A stretch of DNA of 64,000 bases from Clostridiales bacterium VE202-21 (GTDB lineage: Bacteria; Bacillota; Clostridia; Lachnospirales; Lachnospiraceae). This document shows, piece after piece, positions 44,129-51,820 of the stretch (positions within the stretch are counted from its first letter, which is position 1; every line of letters starts with the position of its first letter). The notes under the pieces were generated by a model. It was not told the DNA's origin and did not search any database. It saw nothing but the letters and a program-made list of their open reading frames with translations. The DNA is taken from the NCBI GenBank assembly GCA_000509105.1, contig BAIF02000102.1:1-64000 (forward strand), given 5' to 3'. The position numbers and the translations under genes were made by a program.

Positions 44129-44938
44129 ATGCACAATGAGATTGAAGAATTACTGCCCGTTGTGGCAAAACTGGCCGAACGCTATACATCAAAGGAAAGT
44201 TCTTCTGTTTCCTATAAAACGGCGGAACAGCTTATGGAAGCAGTCGTTTATTGTATCAATGAAGTGGCGGGAGAGCCTGCAGAATATATGCTTCAGGGGC
44301 AGCGGGCAGGGGCTGCGTCCACCTATGAGGCAGGGTACCGGATTGTACTGGAGAAGACAGGCCGCGCCAAGGAGATATATCACCATATTATTGAAGGCTT
44401 TGACGACTATGGATGCAAAAATTACAGAGAGACGATTGTAAGCGGTATGCCCGCGTTTTTCACCTGGTATGACCCGGTATTTCAACCCCAGGACCATATT
44501 CTGACATTGGACTATCCGGTTTTTCAAATGGAGTGCGGGAAAAAGGGGGTGGATTTAATCCTGGCTTATCTAAGTCAGATTGAGTACGAGCAGCGTTTTC
44601 TCCGAAGTTTTCACAGGCCAGGCATCGTAAATCTGTTGGAATCCACCTGCCCGGATTACGAAGAGCTGTACTTGGATAATATATGCCTTCCCGTACTGTT
44701 TCGTGCGCTGGCCTGCATGATCACAGAAAGGCCTCTTTTTGACCTGGAACTGGACGGGGAGGGGCAGAGTGAAACGGAGGGTTACTTTCAGGATATGCCG
44801 GCGGAGACTATAGAGAGACAGGTCTCATATCTGCTGGATCTGTTGGAAAAGGCTGTTATGAAAGAATTATACGCAGGCAGGTTCCGGTACTGCGCCCGGG
44901 AACTGTCCGTTAGAATCAAGAACCATGCCCGGTTTTGA
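44129..44938 (+). CDS. DUF6179 family protein
   Basis: 269 aa from ATG 44129, which follows GGAAGGAGGTTCACGG; an upstream in-frame ATG at 44087 overlaps the DUF6323 gene but lacks a comparable site. Helix-rich with no membrane segment. Contains CPDYEELYLDNICLPVLFRAL as its most distinctive stretch. Function unknown; paired with DUF6323. It converges on the TetR gene with 13 bases between. Confidence 0.7.
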   Translation: MHNEIEELLPVVAKLAERYTSKESSSVSYKTAEQLMEAVVYCINEVAGEPAEYMLQGQRAGAASTYEAGYRIVLEKTGRAKEIYHHIIEGFDDYGCKNYRETIVSGMPAFFTWYDPVFQPQDHILTLDYPVFQMECGKKGVDLILAYLSQIEYEQRFLRSFHRPGIVNLLESTCPDYEELYLDNICLPVLFRALACMITERPLFDLELDGEGQSETEGYFQDMPAETIERQVSYLLDLLEKAVMKELYAGRFRYCARELSVRIKNHARF

Positions 44939-44951
44939 TTGGGACAGGGGG

Positions 44952-45521
44952 TTATGGTACCGGATATTCGAGCAGATCCAGGATGGAACAGCGGATAATG
45001 TAATGGTAGGCCTCATTGAGCTGTTCAGAAGTGTACTCGGTATCATGCAGGATCCAGTACCTCAAGGAATCAGTCAGGCCAAAAGCATAGAATCTCGCAA
45101 CGGCATCTTTAGAAAGAGCGGCCAGCTTGTCGGGAGATTTCAGCGGATATCTGTTCAGTAAGTCCAGAAATATAGTAAATACGTATTGATACATCAGTTC
45201 CTCAAAGGAATTGGGGCCTTGTATAGCGTACAGCTTTTTATAAAAGGCCCTTTCCTTTTCGAGGCAGCTGCATAGAAGCCGGAACATATCTTCTTCCATA
45301 TTATTCTCGATCAGCACCTGTATATTTTCTTTTATATTCTTTTCAAAAATCCACTCAAGCAGTTCGTATTTATCCTGAAAATGTTTATAAAATGTCGGGC
45401 GGATGACCCCCGCGCCGTCTGTTATCATTTTAATTGTGATCTTTTCAAAAGGCACCTGCATGATGAGTTCTTTGAATGATGAGGTCAGTAAATCCTTTGT
45501 TAATTCCTTTTTATCTTCCAT
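44952..45521 (-). CDS. TetR/AcrR-family regulator
   Basis: 189 aa. Helix-turn-helix in residues 8-55 (LLTSSFKELIMQVPFEKITIK, then VIRPTFYKHFQDKYELLEW). The ligand-binding half resembles TetR_C_8/DhaS-type proteins. The gene is divergent from the MntP-like gene, with inverted repeats between, so it most likely controls itself and that operon. Confidence 0.9.
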   Translation of the reverse strand: MEDKKELTKDLLTSSFKELIMQVPFEKITIKMITDGAGVIRPTFYKHFQDKYELLEWIFEKNIKENIQVLIENNMEEDMFRLLCSCLEKERAFYKKLYAIQGPNSFEELMYQYVFTIFLDLLNRYPLKSPDKLAALSKDAVARFYAFGLTDSLRYWILHDTEYTSEQLNEAYHYIIRCSILDLLEYPVP

Positions 45522-45561
45522 AAAACTCCACTCCTTTACTGATATTATAACATATTCACCG

Positions 45562-45634
45562 TTAGAAAATGAAGCGGCGGGCTACAAATTAGAAAATATG
45601 TAGCTTATAAGGAACATTTCCGAAAAATTGTTCT
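45562..45634. promoter_or_regulatory. Candidate TetR operator region
   Basis: GCTACA-N12-TGTAGC at 45581-45604, an imperfect palindrome GGAACATTT/AAATTGTTCT at 45611-45634, and TTAGAAAAT repeated at 45562 and 45589. All lie between the divergent tetR and mntP-like genes. The true operator cannot be chosen by eye. Confidence 0.45.
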
Positions 45635-45729
45635 AATAAAAATACATTAAGTGAAGTCTGCATCTTATGAAATTTCAGAACCATTGATAAAATAAAGGTA
45701 AGCAGACGAAAGGGAAGGAGAGGAGGATA

Positions 45730-46305
45730 TTGGTACTTTTTGAAATCCTGATGATTTCAATCGGATTATCCCTGGATGTATTTGCATATGCACTTTACAA
45801 AGGCGCGATGATGCCTGAGATTCGTAAATCTGCATTAGTTAAAATAAGCTGTGTTTTTACCGTATGGCAGATGGCGAGCCTTCTGCTTGGAAATATGATC
45901 ACGAATATTCCGCTTCTGAAAGCATCGGCAGAGAAGGCCGCAGCCCACTGGAAATACATTTCAGTTCTTATCTTTGCGTGCCTTGGCATGTATATGATCC
46001 TTAAGGGCAAAAGACATCAGACGATCATCGAACACAAGGAGGAAGGCGTAGAGCTGAAACAGGTTTCGGTGTGGGCATGTATAACGAGCGTTGATGCATT
46101 TCTGGCAGGAATAGGATTTGGGCTTTTCAGAACAAACCTGACGGATACAGTCTTCATCATCGGAATTGTGACAGCCGCCAGTGTGATTCTCGGTATTTAT
46201 GCAGGATATTGGATGGGGTGCCAGTCGAAAAACAAAATAGTGGCCCTGGGCGGATGCATTCTGTTAATTGGTGGAATTGAATTGCTGATAAGGGGAATAA
46301 AATGA
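45730..46305 (+). CDS. MntP-like manganese efflux family protein
   Basis: 191 aa with six predicted membrane helices. The helix 1 motif SIGLSLDVFAYALYKGAM and the helix 4 repeat WACITSVDAFLAGIGFGL are the paired Asp-containing motifs of the MntP/YebN family. Exports Mn2+ or another divalent cation; specificity unproven. Start is TTG at 45730 behind GGAGAGGAGGATA. First gene of a likely operon with the radical SAM and flippase-like genes. Confidence 0.82.
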   Translation: MVLFEILMISIGLSLDVFAYALYKGAMMPEIRKSALVKISCVFTVWQMASLLLGNMITNIPLLKASAEKAAAHWKYISVLIFACLGMYMILKGKRHQTIIEHKEEGVELKQVSVWACITSVDAFLAGIGFGLFRTNLTDTVFIIGIVTAASVILGIYAGYWMGCQSKNKIVALGGCILLIGGIELLIRGIK

Positions 46306-46349
46306 AGAAATGATAAGTGACAAACGAGAAAAAAAGGAGGAAATGGGAA

Positions 46350-47705
46350 ATGGGAAAATTGAGACATCAGGCAGAGCGGGCGGCATTTGGCAAGGTGATT
46401 GATTCCGCAATGAAGCACATCAATAAAGACAGAGAGAAAAGTTTTCTGAAAATGGTTGATCTGACGGAAAGCTTTGCAAAAGACCGGTTCCTACCGGAAA
46501 GTTATGATGCGGCAAGGAGGATCATCCGGGACAAGGATGGAAAATGGATGACTTATGTGAACCGGATTTTAGATGAAGTGAGCCCGAATGTGATCCGAAC
46601 AACGGCCATGAACCTGGGATTCGAAGCCATGCTGAGCGGAACGAAAATCATGCATGAAAGCAGGGAAAAATATCAGTGCAACATTCCATGGCTGATCCTG
46701 CTGGATCCAACCAGTGCATGCAATCTGAAATGTACAGGCTGCTGGGCAGCAGAATATGGGCATACGCTGTCCTTGACTTACGAGGATTTGGACAGTATCA
46801 TTACCCAGGGAAAAGAACTCGGAATCTATTTTTATATGTATACCGGCGGGGAACCTCTTGTGAGGAAGGCAGATATCATCAGGCTCTGCGAAAAACATAA
46901 TGACTGTGCATTTCATGCATTTACAAATGGCACACTGGTGGACGAGGCGTTTTGCGAAGAGATGGACCGGGTCGGGAATCTGTCCCTGTCAATCAGCCTG
47001 GAAGGCTATGAGGAGGTAAATGATGGACGCAGAGGCATCGGTGTATTTAACCAGGTTATGGAAGCAATGGATAAACTAAAGGCGCACGGCCAGATATTCG
47101 GAACCTCGATCTGCTATACAAGGGCAAACATTGAGACCGTAACATCCGATGAATTTCTGGACATGATTATTGAAAAGGGGTGCCGGTACGCATGGTATTT
47201 TCATTATATGCCGGTTGGTAATGACGCGGCAGTGGAGCTTTTGCCGACAAAGGAACAGCGGGAGTACATATATCACAGAATTCGTGAAATCAGGGCCGTA
47301 GAGGGAGGAAAGCCGATCTTTGCATTCGACTTCCAAAATGACGGCGAATACGTAGGGGGATGCATCGCAGGAGGACGGAATTACTGCCATATTAATCCAA
47401 ACGGAGATGTGGAGCCATGCGTATTTATCCATTATTCCAGCGCAAATATCAAAGAGGTGAGCCTCTTAGAAGCGCTTCAACAGCCGCTTTTCATGGCATA
47501 CAGAGAGGGGCAGCCATTCAACGAAAACCATCTCCGCCCATGTCCGATGCTTGAAAACCCGGAGAAACTGTTGGAAATGGTGAATAAAACCGGTGCCAGA
47601 TCCACTGACATGCAGTCCCCGGAGACGGTAGAGCATCTCTGCAGAAAATGTGAGATGTACGCGAAGGAGTGGAAAGAAAAAGCGGATGAGCTGTGGGAGA
47701 AATAA
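46350..47705 (+). CDS. Radical SAM protein with SPASM-like C-terminus
   Basis: 451 aa from ATG 46350, 9 bases after AAAGGAGG; a GTG-started frame from 46317 runs through the ribosome binding site. The SAM cluster is CNLKCTGC (C-x3-C-x2-C) in LDPTSACNLKCTGCWAAEYGH-type sequence (21 residues, around residue 130). The C-terminal part has additional cysteines (GGCIAGG, YCHINPNGDVEPCVF, LRPCPML, CRKCEMYA), as in SPASM auxiliary cluster domains. Target unknown. The partner flippase-like gene overlaps its end, suggesting a lipid- or peptide-modifying function at the membrane. Confidence 0.85.
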   Translation: MGKLRHQAERAAFGKVIDSAMKHINKDREKSFLKMVDLTESFAKDRFLPESYDAARRIIRDKDGKWMTYVNRILDEVSPNVIRTTAMNLGFEAMLSGTKIMHESREKYQCNIPWLILLDPTSACNLKCTGCWAAEYGHTLSLTYEDLDSIITQGKELGIYFYMYTGGEPLVRKADIIRLCEKHNDCAFHAFTNGTLVDEAFCEEMDRVGNLSLSISLEGYEEVNDGRRGIGVFNQVMEAMDKLKAHGQIFGTSICYTRANIETVTSDEFLDMIIEKGCRYAWYFHYMPVGNDAAVELLPTKEQREYIYHRIREIRAVEGGKPIFAFDFQNDGEYVGGCIAGGRNYCHINPNGDVEPCVFIHYSSANIKEVSLLEALQQPLFMAYREGQPFNENHLRPCPMLENPEKLLEMVNKTGARSTDMQSPETVEHLCRKCEMYAKEWKEKADELWEK

Positions 47706-48769
47706 GGTGGATATTATTGAAGCAGGAAAATAAAAAGAAAGAGCAGACACGTTCTTCATGGAAACGCATCGGAAAGCTGCTTTTCCTGGCGGCAGTTTTC
47801 CTGACCGCATTCCTGGCCCTGAAGGATTCCTGGGGGAGCATATGGAACGAGTTAAAAACAACATCTTTTAAGGTGGTCACAGGCGTGTTTTTTCTCAGCA
47901 TTTTGTACAATTGCTGCGATGGCTGTGCACTGACAAAACTGCTGCGCACCTGTGACGAGAATACTCCCTGGAGCGTGGGGATCGGCTGTTCCTTCTATTA
48001 CAGTTTTTTCAGAGTGGTTACGTTCGGGAGCGGAACGGCCCCTGCGGGCATGTACTATGTCAGCAGAAGAGGCATACCGGCCTCCAGAAGCCTGGGAATC
48101 TTCACCATAAACTACACGATCCAGCGCATCTCCATTTGTCTATACTTTCTTTTTAGTTTTCTAAGTAACTATGGAGCAATGAATCAATATTTCGGTGAAT
48201 ATAAAACCTATATGGCGACAGGTGTGGTACTTGCCGTATTAGTTGCTGCCGCCCTGATTACAGCCTGCGTCTGTGCCCCGCTGCACCGCCTAATATTCCA
48301 ACTTGCAGAAAAGGTCATCCGCAAAGAAAAACAAAAAGAAGATCTGTCCAAATGGCAGAAAAAAGCAATCATCGTGCGTACAGAGGCCCGCAGCCTCCTA
48401 AAAAACAAGAAGCTATTATTAGACCTGTTCATTCTGAATTTCCTAAAACTAAGCGCATGGTATCTCATCCCCGTCACCATCTTCCACCTGCTCAATTCCT
48501 CAGAACTCTCACTATACATGGCCACGGCCGCAATGATGACCGCCCTGTCAGGTGTCATCCCCGCCCCCGGAGGAGTAGGAGCCGCAGAATTCCTCTTCGT
48601 CCTCCTGTTCACCCCGCTAATAGGAAAAACACAATCCGCATCCGCAATGCTGATCTACCGCTTCGCAACGTATATACTGCCTTTTATTTTAGGAGCTATC
48701 GTAGCAGCAACAACCCACAGCAAAAAAATCCTGCATAGCCAGTCCCAATCCGCCTTCCCCGTATGCTAA
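47693..48769 (+). CDS. Flippase-like integral membrane protein (MprF N-domain/UPF0104 family)
   Basis: Up to 358 aa, about 7-8 membrane helices. The C-terminal GVIPAPGGVGAAEFLFVLLF is the hallmark of the LPG-synthase membrane-region family. It overlaps the radical SAM gene by 13 bases if started at ATG 47693; a TTG at 47717 behind AAGGTGG is an alternative. It lacks the aminoacyl-transferase domain of MprF, so it may flip a lipid made or modified by its neighbours. From about 48290 on, codon choice shifts to C- and A-rich forms, unlike upstream genes. Confidence 0.82.
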   Translation: MGEIRWILLKQENKKKEQTRSSWKRIGKLLFLAAVFLTAFLALKDSWGSIWNELKTTSFKVVTGVFFLSILYNCCDGCALTKLLRTCDENTPWSVGIGCSFYYSFFRVVTFGSGTAPAGMYYVSRRGIPASRSLGIFTINYTIQRISICLYFLFSFLSNYGAMNQYFGEYKTYMATGVVLAVLVAAALITACVCAPLHRLIFQLAEKVIRKEKQKEDLSKWQKKAIIVRTEARSLLKNKKLLLDLFILNFLKLSAWYLIPVTIFHLLNSSELSLYMATAAMMTALSGVIPAPGGVGAAEFLFVLLFTPLIGKTQSASAMLIYRFATYILPFILGAIVAATTHSKKILHSQSQSAFPVC

Positions 48770-48790
48770 AAAGCCCCGTACAGGGGCTAC
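48770..48790 (+). terminator. Short terminator after flippase-like gene
   Basis: AGCCCCGTACAGGGGCT hairpin immediately after the stop codon. No T-tract follows, so it may be a stabilising hairpin rather than a full terminator. Confidence 0.5.
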
Positions 48791-48804
48791 TCCCAACCGG
48801 ATGC

Positions 48805-49178
48805 ACTCAGCTGAGTGGGAGACAGGCAGGGGAATATTTGGGACTGTCTATACCTTTTCGAACTCCATCGAGAGCGCTGTTAGAATCCGTTAAAGAAAAA
48901 AGGGAGCATGAAGGCAATTGCCTTCATGCTCCCTTTTTTTCTTTAACGGATTCTCCGCAAACGGACAGGAGTTGAAAAAGCATAGACAGTCCCAAATGTG
49001 TTACTATGCACGGTCTATGGGCCGTACATAGTAACGGTATCTGGCTCATTTAAAGTCGCCTGTGGCGAGGAGCCAGATGCCCGCCCCCATCGCTTTGCTG
49101 GCCCGGATGCAGTGCAGCAAGGTGCACGGCCCCGTGAATATTACCCAAATGTTCCCCTGCCTATCTCTCACTCAGCGC
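48805..49178. repeat. Long inverted repeat E, nested
   Basis: Outer arms 48810-48842 and 49143-49175 pair. Inner arms 48836-48915 and 48919-48996 also pair, with a near-perfect central hairpin (GGGAGCATGAAGGC / GCCTTCATGCTCCC flanked by AAAAAA and TTTTTT). Between the inner and outer right arms lie two separate hairpins: GTTACTATG / CATAGTAAC (49000-49035) and ATCTGGCTC / GAGCCAGAT (49039-49079). The segment TTTGGGAC near the left arm can pair with either right arm, giving alternative folds. It lies between convergent genes, where a double-acting terminator would be useful. Confidence 0.85.
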
Positions 49179-49192
49179 CCACGTCCCGCCGC

Positions 49193-49459
49193 TTAAAAAG
49201 TCTTAGGCTGTGTTAAGATTGATTTTACGTGTTCTACTTCCTGCTGTGATGCTTTCTGAGCCGGTACATAGTAACTTTTTTCTCTTGCTACCTGATAGAG
49301 TTTCTCCTGAGACATCTCACATTCGTTGCGGATCTGTTTCAGGCATTGTTTTAATTCCTTGTTTTCAGTCTGTGGAATCATGTCGCCAAACATTTTCAGT
49401 TCTCCGTTTACTCCGACTAAGGCATCGGATACCATTGTTTTTTCATTCATATTCGTCAC
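49193..49459 (-). CDS. CotF-like spore coat protein
   Basis: 88 aa helical protein. Pattern of small CotF/YhcQ-type coat proteins (MVSDALVGVNGELKMFGDMIP, CLKQIRNECEMSQEKLYQVA). Points to sporulation ability. Adjacent to a second coat-like gene (gap 3 bases) in the same direction. Confidence 0.8.
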   Translation of the reverse strand: MTNMNEKTMVSDALVGVNGELKMFGDMIPQTENKELKQCLKQIRNECEMSQEKLYQVAREKSYYVPAQKASQQEVEHVKSILTQPKTF

Positions 49460-49462
49460 CTC

Positions 49463-49645
49463 TTATAAGAATTTCATCAGTTCCTGTTTGTTTTTCATTG
49501 CAGAATCAGCTGCATCCTGGAAAAGTTTTTTAACCTCAGGGTCTTCAGCCTGTGATGCATAATCAGTCATTTTGCAGTGTGTTGTGTCATAGCCGCCAAT
49601 CAGGTGACGTAAGTTTTGCAGATCTAATACAGAAATTTCGGACAT
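49463..49645 (-). CDS. Small CotF-like spore coat protein
   Basis: 60 aa, helical; SVLDLQNLRHLIGGYDTTH and YASQAEDPEVKKLFQDAAD match the N-terminal half of CotF-type coat proteins. Good CAAAGGAGGTCAG site. First of a two-gene coat operon. Confidence 0.8.
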   Translation of the reverse strand: MSEISVLDLQNLRHLIGGYDTTHCKMTDYASQAEDPEVKKLFQDAADSAMKNKQELMKFL

Positions 49646-49682
49646 AATCTGACCTCCTTTGAGAAATAATATTTTCGAAGAT

Positions 49683-49711
49683 TATTATGTCCGCGGCATG
49701 AAAAATTATAC
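49683..49711 (-). promoter_or_regulatory. Candidate sporulation promoter for the coat genes
   Basis: On the minus strand GTATA (49711-49707), a 17-base spacer and CATAATA (49689-49683) resemble forespore/mother-cell sigma factor boxes (sigma-G: GCATA, CATACTA). Spacing is one base longer than usual. No vegetative promoter of similar quality was seen. Confidence 0.35.
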
Positions 49712-49828
49712 TTGGCCGGTTATTACGGTATATATTGACAATAAAGCTGCTGTAAAAAAATTTCCAATAAACAGCATTAAAAAAACAAAGTCTTTTTAGA
49801 GATAGACTAAAATATGACATAAATGGTA

Positions 49829-50569
49829 TTATTTTTCCAGGGACTGCTGTTCTATCGGTGCCGGAGGCCTGAGCCTTGCATGCAGAATAAATTCTGAAAA
49901 CAGTTCGCGCATTTCAGGAGACGTGCGGTACATACACTCCGGATGCCATTGCACGCCAATTGCAAATGGATGCGTAGGCATTTCGATGGCTTCAATGGTT
50001 TTGTCCGATGCATGTGCACATGCGGTCAAATTTTTGCCCAGCATGCCAACTGTCTGATGGTGGAAACTGTTGACATCCAGGCGGGAGCCGATGTATTTCC
50101 TGAGCTGTGTCCCTTTTTCAACCTGGATTTTGTGGCTGACTTCTGCGCGAGAGTAGGACTGCTGCATATGGTTGAGCGGCCGGCCGGGCTGCAGGGAGAT
50201 ATCCTGATAGATCGTACCGCCGCAGGCAACATTGTATACCTGCATCCCCCGGCAGATAGAAAAGACAGGTTTCTTTGTGGTCAGAACAGCCTTCATGAGC
50301 CGGATCTGAAATAGATCCAGCGTAATATCGGTTTTTCCGATCCCATTTTTGGGCTCTTCTCCAAATAAAAGAGGCGTAATATCATTTCCCCCGCAAAAGA
50401 GAAATCCATCGCAGAAGGCAATATATTCCTGGATTGCGTGGTCAGACCTGATCAGAGGCAGGATAAAGGGCAGCCCGCCGGAGTATCTGACAGACTGGAT
50501 ATAAGTATTAGTCACGAACTGCCTGTCGTCCATGAGGCCGCAGACAACGATTCCGATTTTCGGTTTCAT
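49829..50569 (-). CDS. Class I glutamine amidotransferase-type hydrolase (peptidase C26, PuuD-like)
   Basis: 246 aa from ATG 50569 behind AAAAAGGAGTGCTT; the longer frame from 50620 has no site. The nucleophile Cys is in FSICRGMQVYNVA; the catalytic His is in GVQWHPECMY. The family hydrolyses gamma-glutamyl amide bonds, for example gamma-glutamyl-GABA. Divergent from a membrane dipeptidase gene, which suggests shared use of gamma-glutamyl peptides. Confidence 0.92.
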   Translation of the reverse strand: MKPKIGIVVCGLMDDRQFVTNTYIQSVRYSGGLPFILPLIRSDHAIQEYIAFCDGFLFCGGNDITPLLFGEEPKNGIGKTDITLDLFQIRLMKAVLTTKKPVFSICRGMQVYNVACGGTIYQDISLQPGRPLNHMQQSYSRAEVSHKIQVEKGTQLRKYIGSRLDVNSFHHQTVGMLGKNLTACAHASDKTIEAIEMPTHPFAIGVQWHPECMYRTSPEMRELFSEFILHARLRPPAPIEQQSLEK

Positions 50570-50649
50570 AAGCACTCCTTTTTCAACATAGGATAATTCA
50601 GACAGGATTACGCCCGCCAAAAGTAGTGGTTATAGAGTATGTAAAAAAG

Positions 50650-50745
50650 TGGTAAAATATACCTTGTCGTGCAGTTTTACTGCACGTCCGCCCGCAGGGC
50701 CTGAGTTACGGTGTGCCCTTGGATATACTTTGCCATGAATATGTG
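50650..50745. ncRNA. Possible structured RNA or leader upstream of dipeptidase gene
   Basis: On the plus strand a weak closing stem (AAAATATACC with GGATATACTTT) could enclose three hairpins: CGTGCAG/CTGCACG, GCCC/GGGC and GGGC...GCCC. It matches no riboswitch I can name. It could be a leader of the dipeptidase gene 40 bases downstream, or just a chance fold. Confidence 0.3.
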
Positions 50746-50775
50746 AAAACATTATAAGTGTGAAGGGAATGGTGA

Positions 50776-51774
50776 ATGATGGGATTAATAGATATGCATT
50801 GTGATACGATCAGCAGGCTGATGGATGCCCCCAAAGGAGAGTGCCTGGCTGTGAATCAATTTAGTATTGACGTGGGAGGGATGGAAAGTGCGGGGACACT
50901 AGCCCAGTTTTTTGCATGCTTTGTAAATGCAGTATCCTTTGAAAATAAGAATGTACATACAAGAGGGACGGAGCCGATTTCATCGGAAGCATGGGAGCGC
51001 GCATATTTGGCGGTACTGGCCATGGCAGACAGGTTAGAGCAGGAGCAGAATGAGAAAATACAGGTTGCACATTCTGCGGAGGAAATAACAACAAATTCCG
51101 TGAATGGAGTGATATCTGCCGTAAAAACGGTCGAAGAAGGCGGAGTTATTAAAGGCAGTCTATCGAGGATTGATGAGCTTTACAATAAGGGTGTCCGGCT
51201 GATTACGCTGACGTGGAACCATCCGAACTGCCTCGGGTATCCGAATTCCCGTGACAAAAGTATAATGGAGAAGGGGCTTACAGAGTTTGGACGCCTTACT
51301 GTGGAACGGATGAACGAACTTGGAATGCTTGTAGATGTGTCTCATCTATCAGACGGTGGATTCTGGGACTGTATAAGAATCAGCAAAACACCGGTCTGTG
51401 CCTCCCATTCCAATGCCAGAGCTCTCTGCGGCCATCCCAGGAATCTTTCGGATCATATGATCCGCGCGCTTGCGGAAAACGGCGGTGTGGCAGGGCTGAA
51501 CTTTTATCCGGCGTTTTTGACCGGAAGAGATGAGGCCGTATTAGATGATATTGCCCGCCATGCAGTGTATATGATACGCTGCGGCGGTGAAGACGTGGCT
51601 GCTATAGGAACGGATTTTGACGGTTTTGAAAATAAGGTACGTGACGGGTGGATCGGGCATGTGTGCGAGATGGGCCTGGTGTGGGATGCCATGAAAAAGA
51701 GAGGCATTACTGAGCGTCAGCTGGATAAAATCATGTCCGGGAATGCGCTTAGGGTGATACGGGATGCCTTGTAA
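50776..51774 (+). CDS. Membrane dipeptidase (renal dipeptidase family, M19)
   Basis: 332 aa. Zinc site residues are in LIDMHCDTISRL (HxD), the bridging Glu in TVEEGG and the two His in LVDVSHLSDGGFWD and CASHSNARALCGHPRNL; GTDFDGFE ends the barrel. Hydrolyses dipeptides, commonly including D-amino acid ones. No signal peptide, so the enzyme is cytoplasmic. Start ATG 50776 or the next ATG 50779. Confidence 0.94.
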   Translation: MMGLIDMHCDTISRLMDAPKGECLAVNQFSIDVGGMESAGTLAQFFACFVNAVSFENKNVHTRGTEPISSEAWERAYLAVLAMADRLEQEQNEKIQVAHSAEEITTNSVNGVISAVKTVEEGGVIKGSLSRIDELYNKGVRLITLTWNHPNCLGYPNSRDKSIMEKGLTEFGRLTVERMNELGMLVDVSHLSDGGFWDCIRISKTPVCASHSNARALCGHPRNLSDHMIRALAENGGVAGLNFYPAFLTGRDEAVLDDIARHAVYMIRCGGEDVAAIGTDFDGFENKVRDGWIGHVCEMGLVWDAMKKRGITERQLDKIMSGNALRVIRDAL

Positions 51775-51820
51775 AATTATACACAAGGGGTCCCCCGAAA
51801 TACAAACACCGGGGAAATGG

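Noticed and set aside
4348-49178. CRISPR array or retron as an explanation for the repeats
   Set aside because: No regularly spaced short repeats, no cas genes and no reverse transcriptase gene in the window; the repeats are single, dispersed and differ in sequence.
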